NCBI GenBank assembly: GCA_024683955.1
Contig: JAIKXS010000010.1
Coordinates: 17,146 to 81,145, forward strand
From: Desulfovibrio sp.
Lineage (GTDB): Bacteria; Desulfobacterota; Desulfovibrionia; Desulfovibrionales; Desulfovibrionaceae
Length of the DNA: 64,000 bases
Reading direction: 5' to 3'
The notes under the pieces were generated by a model that was not told the origin of the DNA, made no database searches, and saw only the letters and a program-made list of their open reading frames with translations. The first letter of the stretch is position 1. Each line of letters begins with the position of its first letter. The translations under genes and the position numbers were made by a program. Of this stretch, positions 54,802 through 63,897 are shown one piece after another.

Positions 54802-55402
54802 GGCGTGCTCCAAAACACCCCAAAGGGGTCGTAGATAACCGGGGGAGCGCACGGGAAGAGGTAAATGATTCCCGTTTAAAAGCCGTGCGTCCGACGTGCG
54901 GAAGCCAGCACACAAAAGAACTCCGTATATCCGAAGGGCCTGAAAAAGGCCGTATCGACCGGGGCCATGCGGACCGCCATCTCTCGCGGCAACAAATGTC
55001 CGTGATGATTCTTCCCTCAAAGATGCGTCAGTCCCCTTGCCATGTCTTTTCGACCCAAAAGACGTTCGATAAAGGGGAGAATAAAAAAATCTTTTCCGCC
55101 CCCATCCCCTTCCGTCCATGCGTCACGGCTGCTCTCCACGGTATTCGGGCAATTTTTTCCGGATCCCGAAGGGACAGGATATTGCCTTTTTTCAAAATTG
55201 TCGCAAAAGTAAGAAAAAAGAGCGCTCTCCGTTCTCCGCGGCGGAACAGGCCGGGAACGTACCGAACGCGACAGGACGGCTTTTATGGAATATTTTTTGC
55301 ATTGATTCTGAGAAAGCCCCCTCATAAGCCCGTCACCCCTTGTACGGAGGTCTTCTCGTCCGTACCGCCATCCCGACCGGGCCTTCAGACAGCGAGAACA
55401 CT
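54802..55402. other. Divergent gap between the HTH-like gene and the FlgO-like operon
   Basis: 601 bases. The right part holds a sigma-54-like promoter (55286-55301) about 100 bases before the first FlgO-like gene. Otherwise nothing is recognised. Confidence 0.45.
55286..55301 (+). promoter_or_regulatory. Sigma-54-like promoter for the FlgO-like operon
   Basis: TGGAAT-N5-TTGCA has both invariant dinucleotides (GG and GC) at the right spacing, differing from consensus at two less critical bases. The start would be near 55312, about 90 bases before the ATG. Confidence 0.6.
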
Positions 55403-56083
55403 ATGTCCCACACCCGATTCTGGCCATACATTGTCCTGCTTTTGCTTACGGCAGGCCTTCTTTCAGCCTGCTCCACCCGCGGAACCCCGCGCGACCCGAA
55501 ATACCAGGATGCGGTGGAGCTCAAGCTCAAATGCCGTGAGCTTGCCGACCAGATGCTTGCGACCATGCCGAACTCCGCACTTGAGGGATATGTGGCCATG
55601 CCCACATCCTTTGTGGATCAGAACTACACGGAACGTTCCTCGACCCTAGGGCGGCTCATTGCCGAGTCACTTTTCTACGAGTTCAATCAACGCGGCTTCC
55701 CGACACGGGAGTACCGCCTGACCGGCAACATCACCGTGAGAGGGGCCCGGGACAACCTCGTCCTGATTCCGAGCAGCACCATCTGCGCCACGCAAAAATG
55801 GTCAAGCATTCTTCTCGGCACCTACCTCGTTGACAAGGACGCAACGTTTATAAACGCCCGTCTCGTCAGGGCGAAGGACGGCCTTGTGCTGCGCACGGGT
55901 CAGCTTGTGCTCGTGAACACCGACATCATCAAACGCCTTGGGACACCGGACAAAGTGACCTACGTGGCGCCTCCAAAGCCTTCCACATCGGCCGTTCAGA
56001 AAAGAAAGGCGGCCAGCTCCGGCCTCTACGCGCCAATCGACACTCTCGGTACCGGCACCATTCCCATTGTTCAGCAACGCTAG
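55403..56083 (+). CDS. FlgO-family lipoprotein
   Basis: 226 residues from the ATG at 55403, where a signal with lipobox LLSAC begins (Cys near 21). The FlgO domain (about 40-165) has the features A..SFV.....SSTLGRLIAESL, GF..REYRLTG, SSILLGTYLVDKDATFINARLVRAKDGLVL. FlgO of Vibrio cholerae is an outer-membrane protein needed for motility. A threonine/serine/lysine tail follows. First of three genes that end with another FlgO-domain protein. Confidence 0.8.
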   Translation: MSHTRFWPYIVLLLLTAGLLSACSTRGTPRDPKYQDAVELKLKCRELADQMLATMPNSALEGYVAMPTSFVDQNYTERSSTLGRLIAESLFYEFNQRGFPTREYRLTGNITVRGARDNLVLIPSSTICATQKWSSILLGTYLVDKDATFINARLVRAKDGLVLRTGQLVLVNTDIIKRLGTPDKVTYVAPPKPSTSAVQKRKAASSGLYAPIDTLGTGTIPIVQQR

Positions 56084-56092
56084 GAAAACGCC

Positions 56093-56392
56093 ATGCTCCG
56101 TAGTTTTCTTCTTCTGCTCCTTCTTCTCCTTTTTGCCGTCCCCGTCCATCCCCTTTCCGCATGCGCCGGGGCCGAGTCCGACTCCTCACGTCTCATCGCC
56201 GCCTCCATGGAGACAAAGAGCCTGCAGCAAAGCTACCTTCGTGAAGCGCGAAGCCTCCGGAAAAAGGGGAGACTTGAGCTTGCCAGGGAAAAATACCTGC
56301 TCTCCCTTTCCATTGCGAGCGACACCAGGACAGTGGAAGAGATACGCAAAGAGCTTGACGGCCTTGAACTTATGATCAGGACACTTCGCTAG
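56093..56392 (+). CDS. Small exported helical protein in the FlgO-like operon
   Basis: 99 residues, starting 9 bases after the preceding stop. The signal peptide is leucine-rich (LLLLLLLLFAVPV, cleavage near LSAC or CAGA). The mature part (SLQQSYLREARSLRKKGRLELAREKYLLSLSIAS) has the size and pattern of a single TPR-like helix pair followed by a coiled coil. No family is known to me. Position between two FlgO-family genes suggests a part in the same envelope or flagellar structure. Confidence 0.75.
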   Translation: MLRSFLLLLLLLLFAVPVHPLSACAGAESDSSRLIAASMETKSLQQSYLREARSLRKKGRLELAREKYLLSLSIASDTRTVEEIRKELDGLELMIRTLR

Positions 56393-56401
56393 GTGGTCAG
56401 C

Positions 56402-57079
56402 GTGAACAGACTTTCCCACACGACAGTATCATGGAGCAGGCCCGTTTTTTTCACCGTGGTCCTTTTTCTCCTTCTTCAGGGCTGCGGCCTCACCGGACCC
56501 GTTGAACGACGCTTCACGGGCAATGTGCCCTACGCCGCAAAAAGCATAGCCAAGGATCTCGATGAACAGCTCATCATGCGCTATACGGCAAAGGGGCCTG
56601 AACGTGCCTCGGTGCGCGAAGCCATGACAAGAAGCCGTTTTCTCATTATGGGAACGACGCCCGTCAACCTCAATACCCTGCAGCAGTCCTGTCCCCTTGC
56701 GAGGCAGATGACGGAAGAAGTCTCAAGCAGGCTTATGGAGGCCGGCTACCGCTATGAGGAGCTTCGCAAGGGCAGGGAGATCCGTTTTGACCGCACGACG
56801 GGGGAACTCAATCTCACCCGCACGGTTTCACAGCTCACAAACCGCTACGGCCGGGGTCAGGCGATTCTTGCCGGCACCTATGTCATAAGCGATGCGAGCG
56901 TCCGCTTCAGCATGAGCCTCATCCATACTGGAACCAATGAGGTTCTGGCCAAGGCCTCGGCAAGCGTCCCCATTACGGAGGACATCATATCCCTCCTTGA
57001 CGAGTCACCGGTCATCGTTTCCGGACAGGGTGGAGGCGGAGGGAACCCCATCCCCAACACCTATGCACATTTTCGTTAA
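56402..57079 (+). CDS. Second FlgO-family lipoprotein
   Basis: 225 residues from the GTG at 56402, which has AGGTGG five bases upstream; a GTG at 56393 directly after the preceding stop is the alternative. The lipobox is LLLQGCG. The FlgO-like domain (about 50-200) shows SRFLIMGTTPVNLNTLQQSCPLARQMTEEVSSRL, a GYRYEELRKGREI segment and RGQAILAGTYVISDASVRFSMSLIHTGTNEVLA. It ends with a glycine-rich stretch (GQGGGGGNP). Together with the first gene it may form a pair in the outer membrane. Confidence 0.78.
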   Translation: MNRLSHTTVSWSRPVFFTVVLFLLLQGCGLTGPVERRFTGNVPYAAKSIAKDLDEQLIMRYTAKGPERASVREAMTRSRFLIMGTTPVNLNTLQQSCPLARQMTEEVSSRLMEAGYRYEELRKGREIRFDRTTGELNLTRTVSQLTNRYGRGQAILAGTYVISDASVRFSMSLIHTGTNEVLAKASASVPITEDIISLLDESPVIVSGQGGGGGNPIPNTYAHFR

Positions 57080-57103
57080 CAGGGATGTGAAGAGAGGAAG
57101 CTC

Positions 57104-57991
57104 ATGGCAATACTCTATCGGCTCACCGTGACCATAGATCAGAATGACTACGAACGTGCGGCAGCAATTCTTGCCCTGAAAACGGATGGCTGGCAGGAGG
57201 ACAGTGAGGGGACCGCCTGCCGTCTCACCCTGTTCGCTCCCGGTGAAGAGCCCCTCCTTGATCTGCGCAACGATCTCGCTTCCCTGCCGGGAGGCTGCAC
57301 CGCACATCTCTCGAAGGAGGAGGAAGAGGACTGGCTTGAAGGGTGGAAAAAGAATTTCACCCCCATACGCCTTGGATCCTTTCTCATCCTTCCGCCCTGG
57401 CTTGCGGAGAGCGACAGGAAAGACGGAGAGAAAAGCGGAAAAGGCGGAAGCGAAGATTGTACTCCCGTCATCATTGAACCGAAAAGCGCCTTCGGAACCG
57501 GACAGCATGAGACAACAGCGCTCTGTCTGCGAAGCCTCGACCGTTTTCTGAGCGAAAAGCGCCTCTCGGCCGGTGATGTTTTTCTCGACCTCGGCACGGG
57601 TTCCGGCATTTTAGCCATTGCGGCAGCGCTCCGCGGGCTTACGGGTCTTGGTCTTGACACTGATCCCATAGCCATTGACAACGCCCTTGAAAACGCCGGC
57701 CGGAACAGGGTTGCTTCCCGCATCCGCTTTGAGACGGGTTCGGTAGAACGGGCTGGCGATTCCCGCTATTCCCTTATCTTTGCCAACATCCTTGCCGGGC
57801 CCCTGATCGACCTTGCAAAGCCTCTTGTTTCCCGGCTTGCCGACGATTCCGTTCTGATTCTCTCAGGACTTCTGCAACGCCAGAGCAAGCAGGTTGAGGA
57901 GGCCTACCTTCGGGAAGGTCTTGAGAAAGCGGAAGAAGTGACGGACGGTGAATGGAGCGCACTGCTCTTCCTCAACGGCAACAAGCGCTAG
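57104..57991 (+). CDS. prmA: Ribosomal protein L11 methyltransferase
   Basis: 295 residues; GAGAGGAAG precedes the ATG. PrmA trimethylates several residues of ribosomal protein L11. The N-terminal substrate-binding domain ends in DWLEGWKKNFTPIRLG. The methyltransferase has the family hallmark PKSAFGTGQHETTALCLRSL, motif I FLDLGTGSGILAIAA, and the FANILAGPLIDLA motif. A charged loop (ESDRKDGEKSGKGGSED) inserted near residue 105 is not usual. It ends before the hairpin at 58007. Confidence 0.9.
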   Translation: MAILYRLTVTIDQNDYERAAAILALKTDGWQEDSEGTACRLTLFAPGEEPLLDLRNDLASLPGGCTAHLSKEEEEDWLEGWKKNFTPIRLGSFLILPPWLAESDRKDGEKSGKGGSEDCTPVIIEPKSAFGTGQHETTALCLRSLDRFLSEKRLSAGDVFLDLGTGSGILAIAAALRGLTGLGLDTDPIAIDNALENAGRNRVASRIRFETGSVERAGDSRYSLIFANILAGPLIDLAKPLVSRLADDSVLILSGLLQRQSKQVEEAYLREGLEKAEEVTDGEWSALLFLNGNKR

Positions 57992-58006
57992 CAGACGAAA
58001 AAGTAC

Positions 58007-58046
58007 CACAAAAAAGAGCCGGGAAATCTCCTGGCTCTTTTTTGTG
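58007..58046. terminator. Bidirectional terminator after prmA
   Basis: 14-bp stem (CACAAAAAAGAGCC / GGCTCTTTTTTGTG) with a 12-base loop that can pair further. Both arms are T- or A-rich at the correct side, so it works for prmA and for the convergent ABC ATPase gene. Confidence 0.88.
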
Positions 58047-58096
58047 CACAACGAATATGAATCGGGTCGTCAGGACAGTCCGGTCACAAGCTGCTG

Positions 58097-59623
58097 TCAG
58101 CTCTCCTTCACAAGCAGTCGCCCGTCCTGCATAAGGGCCGTGCGGCGTATGGCTGAAGGCTGTTCGGAACGAGTGTGAGACACAAAAATCATGGTCGGGG
58201 TATGTTCTTCCTCGCCTGCGGCAAGTTGCTCAAGCAGAGAAAGGTACATGGTCCTGCCATACTGATCGAGGCCTGAAAGAGGCTCATCAAGAAGCAGAGC
58301 GACGGGCCTTGAGACAAGGGCACGGCAGAGGAAAAGACGTCGGATTTCTCCGGTAGAAAGACGGTAGACGGGACGACGCAAAAACGCCTCACGACGGTCC
58401 GCCCTGATATCCGGGAAGAATCGGAGGATGAGGTCTCTGGCTGTCTCTTCTTCCGACCGACTGTATTCCCGATAGATCCCTATGCTGTTTTCAAAGCCTG
58501 AGAGCACAAGTTCGAGGACCGAAACGGGATAGTCGTACTGCACTTCCTGCATGGCCGAAACAAGGCTGACGGCACTGCGGAGTTCCGAAAGGGTCGGTTC
58601 CTCATCTCTCCCGGCAAAGGGCCGCCGGTGGATGTATCCTCCGGCAGCGCAGCACGCATCGCCATAAAGAAGACGCAGGAGGGTCGACTTCCCGGAGCCG
58701 TTCTCCCCGCGGAGGAACCAGTGTTCCCCATGTCGCACGGTCCAGTTTATCCCGTGCAGGACCTCCGTTCCGTCAAGAAAAACCGTGGCGTTGCGGAGGG
58801 AAAAAAGTGCTGCCCCGGGAACAGCACCCTCCGTTTCCTGGATCGATTTTCCGAGGGCGTTTCCGCTTCCGCCATCTGACATGGAGAGGGATGCCGGTAC
58901 CGACAGAAAGGCCTTTCGTTTCTCCCGCCCCTCATCCCCCGTATAGAGGCATCCATCCTCAATCACCCACTCGCTCCTGCAGAACGTTGGGACATCGTGA
59001 AGATGGGTCACATAGCAGATGGTCCTCCTGTCCGCCTCTTCCTCAAGTATTGCCCGCATGCGTTCCCTGTGCTCCTGATCGAGCCCCTCCATGCATTCAT
59101 CAAGAAGAAGAAGGGCCGGCTGACGAATAAGAGCGCGCGCCAGAAGGAGAATACGAAGCTGCCCCTGGGAAAGGGTTGAGCTGTCCCTGTAAAGCAGGTG
59201 CTCGCAGTCAAGCCTCCTGGAAAGAAGGCGCGCCTGCTCGATTTGTCCATGCTCCTTTTCGGTGTAGAGGAGAGGTGTCCCGTCAAGACCCGACAACACG
59301 AGATCAAGGCCTGTAAGCGACCACCCCTGCTTTTGCCGGGCCAGCTGTTTTGCGGGAGAAACCAGAGATGTCATTGCCCGACCGGTCAGGGGCGAAGATT
59401 CCATTCCCTCCTCACCCCGCCAGGCGATGGTGCCGGAAGCCGGCCAGAGTTCACCTGCAAGGAGACGCAGGAGAGTGGATTTTCCGGACCCGTTTGCCCC
59501 GAAAAGAACCGTATGCCTCCCTTCGTGAAGGAGGAGGGAGATATGGTGCAGCACAAGGGTATGGGCACTGTCGCCAGGGAGAAAAAGGGAGACATCTTCA
59601 ACGCTGACAAGAGGCAGGTTCAT
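58097..59623 (-). CDS. Two-domain ABC ATPase (ModF-like), no permease adjacent
   Basis: 508 residues from the ATG at 59623; the longer frame overlaps the PHP gene and is not real. Domain 1 has Walker A GANGSGKST, signature LSQGQ and Walker B ALLLLDECMEGLD. Domain 2 has GENGSGKST, LSTGE and ALLLDEPLSGLD, followed by the H-loop FVSHT. The layout matches ModF/PhnT-like ATPases associated with metal or anion metabolism. No transmembrane subunit is encoded nearby, so it may be a soluble regulator or work with distant genes. It follows the PHP gene by 7 bases. Confidence 0.85.
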   Translation of the reverse strand: MNLPLVSVEDVSLFLPGDSAHTLVLHHISLLLHEGRHTVLFGANGSGKSTLLRLLAGELWPASGTIAWRGEEGMESSPLTGRAMTSLVSPAKQLARQKQGWSLTGLDLVLSGLDGTPLLYTEKEHGQIEQARLLSRRLDCEHLLYRDSSTLSQGQLRILLLARALIRQPALLLLDECMEGLDQEHRERMRAILEEEADRRTICYVTHLHDVPTFCRSEWVIEDGCLYTGDEGREKRKAFLSVPASLSMSDGGSGNALGKSIQETEGAVPGAALFSLRNATVFLDGTEVLHGINWTVRHGEHWFLRGENGSGKSTLLRLLYGDACCAAGGYIHRRPFAGRDEEPTLSELRSAVSLVSAMQEVQYDYPVSVLELVLSGFENSIGIYREYSRSEEETARDLILRFFPDIRADRREAFLRRPVYRLSTGEIRRLFLCRALVSRPVALLLDEPLSGLDQYGRTMYLSLLEQLAAGEEEHTPTMIFVSHTRSEQPSAIRRTALMQDGRLLVKES

Positions 59624-59630
59624 AGTGTTC

Positions 59631-60470
59631 TCAAAACTCCATGCGTGTCTGCACACCATGGTCAAAATAGACGTGTTCCGTGAATCCGAAGGAATGCGCG
59701 TAGCGTGCAAGCTCATCAAAGCCATGGGCCACATCACGGACCGCATGGGCATCGGAGGCAAAGGTGATGGGGAGTTTTCTCGCCGCCGCCATCTCCATGA
59801 TCTCAGGACACGGATAAATTTCCCTGCAGGGCTTGCGCAAGCCGGCGGAAGAGATTTCCATGGCCATGCCCGACTCTCCGAGAATATCGAGGCAATGTCC
59901 GACCTGGGAGGTGGCGGACGGAAGCCGGAGCCACTCATGGAAGCGCTCAACGGAAAAGATTTTTATAAGGTCCGGATGGGCTGCGATATTATAAAGCCCC
60001 GAGGAGAGCATGGCTTCCCACGCGTCAAAATAGGCCCTGTACCAGTCAAAGCACTGGGTTGACGACGCATCGTTCCAGGGACCTCTTCCGTCGTCAAAGC
60101 CCCAGTGACCGATAAAGTGGACACTGCCGATGAGATAGTCAAAATCAAAGGCGTTTGCAGACGTTGTCGCAAAGGCAATCTCTCCCTCAAGCCAGTCCAT
60201 TTCCATGCCAAAAAGCACACGGCACGGGACACCGTCCGCGGCGTTTTTTGGATCATCCCGCAGGGTCGTCACACCCGTCACATAGTCGTTGAGATGGGCC
60301 GTGAGAGAATCCCGGTACTCGTGCGTGTAGTCAAAGCCTTCCGGGCGTGGCGAATGTTCGGAAAAGCCCATGATATGAAGGCCCTTTGCAAGGCCTGCCG
60401 CATACATGGCCTCCGGCGTGTCAGCGCCGTGGGAATACTTGGTATGGAGGTGCAAATCAGCGTACAGCAT
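59631..60470 (-). CDS. PHP-domain phosphoesterase (histidinol-phosphatase HisK-like)
   Basis: 279 residues; GGGAGAGG precedes the ATG. PHP metal motifs: DLHLHTKYSHG at the start, FSEHSPRP, GMEMDW, GSVHFIGHW, AAHPDLIKIF and SDAHAV at the end. This matches the 260-280-residue HisK-type histidinol-phosphatases that finish histidine synthesis. Other PHP phosphatases look alike, and no his genes are in the window, so substrate is inferred. It leads the ABC ATPase gene with a 7-base gap. Confidence 0.85.
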   Translation of the reverse strand: MLYADLHLHTKYSHGADTPEAMYAAGLAKGLHIMGFSEHSPRPEGFDYTHEYRDSLTAHLNDYVTGVTTLRDDPKNAADGVPCRVLFGMEMDWLEGEIAFATTSANAFDFDYLIGSVHFIGHWGFDDGRGPWNDASSTQCFDWYRAYFDAWEAMLSSGLYNIAAHPDLIKIFSVERFHEWLRLPSATSQVGHCLDILGESGMAMEISSAGLRKPCREIYPCPEIMEMAAARKLPITFASDAHAVRDVAHGFDELARYAHSFGFTEHVYFDHGVQTRMEF

Positions 60471-60931
60471 GATTCCTCTCCCGATTAATATGCATGGTTA
60501 AAGGATGAAGGTGGGCAGGCATCCGCCCGCAGAACGGAACAACGGAAAAGAAGGACTCTACGCTATTTGGTTTCGACATAAAAGCCCCGGCAAGGCCCGG
60601 AGACAGAAAAAGGTCAGGGTTGAAGCCCTTTCCCGCACGGAAACGCGGAGACGACGCGAGAAGTTCCCGGTGAGCAAAGCGTTGAAAAAACTACGGTCCT
60701 GAAACTTATGAAGAACGGAAATCGGCCGATAAGAAGGGGTCGGCTGCCTGAAAAGGACGGAAAAGAAAGAATGAAACAAAGGGGACTCTACACGGTCTCG
60801 CCTTCCCGAACAGTCCGCTGCCACAGTTCATTATCAAAACAAAAGGCCTTTTTTACAGCGCTTGACAAGGCCCCTGTGAACACCTATGAGAGCATACATA
60901 AAAACAAAAAAAGCCAGAGGATAGGATCGCA
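60471..60931. other. Divergent gap between PHP gene and exported-protein gene
   Basis: 461 bases. It holds short purine-rich frames that do not look coding and one good sigma-70 promoter for the rightward gene. Confidence 0.45.
60861..60889 (+). promoter_or_regulatory. Sigma-70 type promoter for the 174-residue exported protein
   Basis: Perfect TTGACA, 17-base spacer, TATGAG. Start near 60896, about 36 bases before the ATG. Confidence 0.6.
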
Positions 60932-61456
60932 ATGCGTCGTCTTCTTTTCCTGCTCTGTCTCGTTCTAGGCGCGGTCCAGACGCTTCCGGCCGCGGAAACA
61001 CCTGCCAAGGATGCCTGGATACGCATGCCGGCCGGAGCACGACCAACATACATGGGCATCCACGGCGGAACCATGCCTGTGAGCCTTCTGGTTTCCGATG
61101 ACGGTTCCTCTCTTCTCACCTTTGTGGGACGAACCGGCAACGACTTTATCGAAACGCTGCACCGCACAAAATTTCAGCTACCCAGTCTGTTGCAGAAAAT
61201 CGCGCAGAATTCCACGAAGGACACACTGTACGACAGTCCGGTTCTCCACGCCGGGAACAAGAACGTCTCCATGCCTGTCCTCTACATCACGGGTGTGGGC
61301 TTCAGGAAATCCACCCTGAGCGATGCGGAACTTCTGCCCTTCGGATTTTCACAAAAACCGGTCTCCATCGAAGGCTCGGTCAGCAAGCCAAAAACAAAAA
61401 GCACGACAAAAAACTACCGACTATTCTTTGAACCGACCTATCTGATACCGCGCTGA
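60932..61456 (+). CDS. Exported protein of unknown function
   Basis: 174 residues; AGAGGATAGG lies upstream of the ATG. Signal peptide MRRLLFLLCLVLGAVQTLPA with cleavage before AET. The mature protein begins AKDAWIRMPAGARPTYMGIHGG, predominantly beta, then has a helical segment (IETLHRTKFQLPSLLQKIAQN) and a lysine-rich tail before FFEPTYLIPR. No family is recognised. It is a single-gene unit with its own promoter and terminator. Confidence 0.75.
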   Translation: MRRLLFLLCLVLGAVQTLPAAETPAKDAWIRMPAGARPTYMGIHGGTMPVSLLVSDDGSSLLTFVGRTGNDFIETLHRTKFQLPSLLQKIAQNSTKDTLYDSPVLHAGNKNVSMPVLYITGVGFRKSTLSDAELLPFGFSQKPVSIEGSVSKPKTKSTTKNYRLFFEPTYLIPR

Positions 61457-61488
61457 CATGTAAAGCAGCACCAAAAATTCAAAAAGAA

Positions 61489-61522
61489 AAGGCCATTCGG
61501 AACAACTTCTCCGAATGGCCTT
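61489..61522. terminator. Bidirectional terminator between the exported-protein gene and ribBA
   Basis: 12-bp perfect stem (AAGGCCATTCGG / CCGAATGGCCTT), 10-base loop. On the minus strand TTTTCTTTTTGAATTTTTGG follows, a long T-tract for ribBA; the plus side has a short T-tract only. Confidence 0.87.
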
Positions 61523-61564
61523 GTTCGTTCCGCAAAACAAGCGCGGAACAAGAATCCCCGTCGG

Positions 61565-62779
61565 CTAATGACAGCGGATGCCGGTTAGAAGGTGATTCAT
61601 CTTCTCCTTCTTTGTCTGCAAATAGGCCTGGTTTTCGGGGCAGGCCTCAATCTCAATGGGTACCCGCTCCACAATCTCGATACCGTAGCCGGAAAGGCCG
61701 ACTATCTTCTTCGGATTGTTGGTCAGTAGGCGGATTTTATGGATACCGAGGTCGACAAGAATCTGCGCCCCGGTACCGTAGTCCCTGAGATCGTCAGGAA
61801 AGCCCAGCATACGGTTTGCCTCAACCGTGTCGTAGCCCTGATCCTGCAGGGCATAGGCCCTGATCTTATTGGCAAGGCCGATACCGCGTCCCTCCTGCCG
61901 CATATAGATAAGGGCACCCCTGCCTTCACGCTCAATCTGCTTCAGCGCTGCGCCAAGCTGACCGCGGCAGTCACATCTGAGCGAACCAAGGGCGTCACCT
62001 GTCAGACACTGACTGTGTACGCGAACAAGCACCGGCTCCGGACCGCTTATGTCCCCTTTGACAAGCGCCAGATGCGTCCCGCTTTCAAGCTCACTCTCGT
62101 AGGCGTAGACCGTAAAGTCGCCGTAAAGACTCGGAAGATGGGCATGTGCATCACAGCGGACCGAGACCTGACCCCGGTCAAGGCGGTAGCGGATAATATC
62201 GCGTACGGCCACTATTTTAAGGTCGTGTTCCTTGGCAAAGACCTCAAGATCAGGCATACGCGCCATTGTCCCGTCATCCTTCATGATCTCGCAGATCACG
62301 GCACAGGGTTTCAAGCCGGCAAGACGGGCAAGGTCAACGCTGCCTTCCGTCTGGCCGGTACGGGAGAGCACGCCGTCTGTCATGGCACGGAGCGGAAAAA
62401 CATGCCCGGGGGAAACAATATCCTCAGGCCTTGCGTTGTCGGCAACTGCCGTCTTGATGGTATGGGCTCTGTCCTTTGCCGAAATGCCGGTTGATATGCC
62501 GTCGCGGGCCTCAATGGAGATGGTGAAATTCGTGCCGTAGCGTGAACCGTTGCGCTGCGTCATAAGAGGAAGGTGCAAATGATCCGCAATCTTCGGGTCA
62601 AGAGGCATGCAGATAAGGCCGCGCCCGAAACGAGCCATAAAATTGATGGCTTCGGGCGTGACGAATTCAGCGGCCATGGTGAGATCGCCTTCGTTTTCAC
62701 GATCCTCATCATCCACAAGAATGACCATCTTACCTTGTTTAATGTCTTTGAGGGCCTCTTCAATGGAACATAATGGCAT
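61565..62779 (-). CDS. ribBA: Bifunctional riboflavin enzyme RibBA (DHBP synthase / GTP cyclohydrolase II)
   Basis: 404 residues from the ATG at 62779 (GGAGG seven bases upstream). The RibB half has [18 protein letters not shown], and RAGHTE-equivalent [16 protein letters not shown], and makes DHBP from ribulose-5-phosphate. The RibA half (about 205-400) has [20 protein letters not shown] with zinc cysteines and [22 protein letters not shown], and opens GTP. ribD, ribE and ribH are not next to it. The 39-base space to the upstream gene leaves no room for an FMN riboswitch. Confidence 0.95.
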   Translation of the reverse strand: MPLCSIEEALKDIKQGKMVILVDDEDRENEGDLTMAAEFVTPEAINFMARFGRGLICMPLDPKIADHLHLPLMTQRNGSRYGTNFTISIEARDGISTGISAKDRAHTIKTAVADNARPEDIVSPGHVFPLRAMTDGVLSRTGQTEGSVDLARLAGLKPCAVICEIMKDDGTMARMPDLEVFAKEHDLKIVAVRDIIRYRLDRGQVSVRCDAHAHLPSLYGDFTVYAYESELESGTHLALVKGDISGPEPVLVRVHSQCLTGDALGSLRCDCRGQLGAALKQIEREGRGALIYMRQEGRGIGLANKIRAYALQDQGYDTVEANRMLGFPDDLRDYGTGAQILVDLGIHKIRLLTNNPKKIVGLSGYGIEIVERVPIEIEACPENQAYLQTKKEKMNHLLTGIRCH

Positions 62780-62818
62780 ATCAAAACCTCCACACACGAT
62801 TTATTGACAAAGCGGCAG

Positions 62819-63736
62819 TTAAATACGCAAGCTCTTGCTGATATCCTGGAGACGGGCACGTGCAAAAAGAAGATAGGAAATAATGAGTTCCCCGGAGTTG
62901 AACGAGGAGGTGATATAGAGGGGATCATATGTACAAATGCGATCAAGGTACATATTGGCCGCCTTCATGTTGTCCTCATTGTTCTTCTGCTTGATCTCGG
63001 GATACATGGTATAGAGCGCATTGATGAAGTCCCGGACAACAAGCACGATGCCCTGGACCTCGTAAATCCGGTTATCAAGGGTATAAAAGGGAATGCTCTG
63101 GGCGTTCTGAAGAAGACCCAGGGCGTAGCCAAGAAGGTCCTCCCCGGTCACAAGATTAAAGGAGGCATAGAGGTCGTCGGTACGACAGTTATACACCCCC
63201 TTCCCTGAATCCAGGGAATCCTTGTACTTCTCAAGGAGGGCAAAGCCTTTCTTGTAGGAGCCTTCAGCAGAGGGGAACCAGAAACTTCTCGGGTCAAGGG
63301 CAAAATGATTTATGCGGGCACGATAGAGGAAATCACTCTCACGGTCGGCACTACCGAGCTTTGCGATTTCGCTTGCGTAGAGATCAAGGAGACACTTTGT
63401 GGCATGGTACACGCCGTACTGACGGTAGCCGCGGTTGTCGAAAAGGAAGCGGTTGAAGACAATATCGTTGAACGACCAGCCGAAAGTTGAATCCAGTTCA
63501 TAACGCATCTGATGGGTAATAGCGTCAAGAAGAACCTTTCCCTTTTCAGGTTCGGGAAGGGAGGCAGCCTTGGCCGGCATTTCGACGGGATGAGGGAATT
63601 TCGTACGGTCGATTGCACTGTAGAGAAGCTGACCGCCCCAGAAGATGCCCAGTATCAGGAGAAAAAGAAGAATCTGAAAGAAAACGTTGCGGAAAAAAGA
63701 ACGAATACGATCAAAAAGAGAAAAATCATCGTCCAC
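62819..63736 (-). CDS. DUF2333 family membrane-anchored protein
   Basis: 305 residues from the GTG at 63736, which has AGGAGGT seven bases upstream; an in-frame ATG at 63790 has no binding site. One N-terminal membrane segment (FFQILLFLLILGIFWGGQLL) after a short cytoplasmic start makes a bitopic protein with a periplasmic C-domain. The remaining 270 residues are helical with conserved-looking patches (HQMRYELDSTFGWSFNDI, FDNRGYRQYGVYHATK, GYALGLLQNAQSIPFYTL). DUF2333 is widely conserved in proteobacteria, with no established function. It is 39 bases upstream of ribBA. Confidence 0.75.
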   Translation of the reverse strand: MDDDFSLFDRIRSFFRNVFFQILLFLLILGIFWGGQLLYSAIDRTKFPHPVEMPAKAASLPEPEKGKVLLDAITHQMRYELDSTFGWSFNDIVFNRFLFDNRGYRQYGVYHATKCLLDLYASEIAKLGSADRESDFLYRARINHFALDPRSFWFPSAEGSYKKGFALLEKYKDSLDSGKGVYNCRTDDLYASFNLVTGEDLLGYALGLLQNAQSIPFYTLDNRIYEVQGIVLVVRDFINALYTMYPEIKQKNNEDNMKAANMYLDRICTYDPLYITSSFNSGELIISYLLFARARLQDISKSLRI

Positions 63737-63869
63737 GAGCAAGACCTCCTGATATACGGCAGAAGCAGTGAAGACTGTTCCATAATGCAATTAACTAAGA
63801 AAAATAAGTCCGGGAAAAAGACATGACAAGAGAGGGAGGAGAAAAAAGTTCGGAGAAGAAAAAAAAAGA

Positions 63870-63886
63870 GGGGGCGTAAAGCCCCC
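63870..63886 (-). terminator. Terminator of the rRNA operon
   Basis: Minus-strand stem GGGGGC/GCCCCC with loop TTTAC, followed by a T-rich run (TCTTTTTTTTTTCTTC). It begins about 12 bases after the 5S rRNA end. Confidence 0.85.
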
Positions 63887-63897
63887 ATAAAAAAAAT

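Noticed and set aside
60505..60968. Two short plus-strand frames before the exported-protein gene
   Set aside because: Basic, purine-driven sequences without family resemblance; the second runs through the promoter and into the start of the real gene in another frame.
62780..62818. FMN riboswitch before ribBA
   Set aside because: Only 39 bases separate ribBA from the upstream gene, too short for the aptamer.
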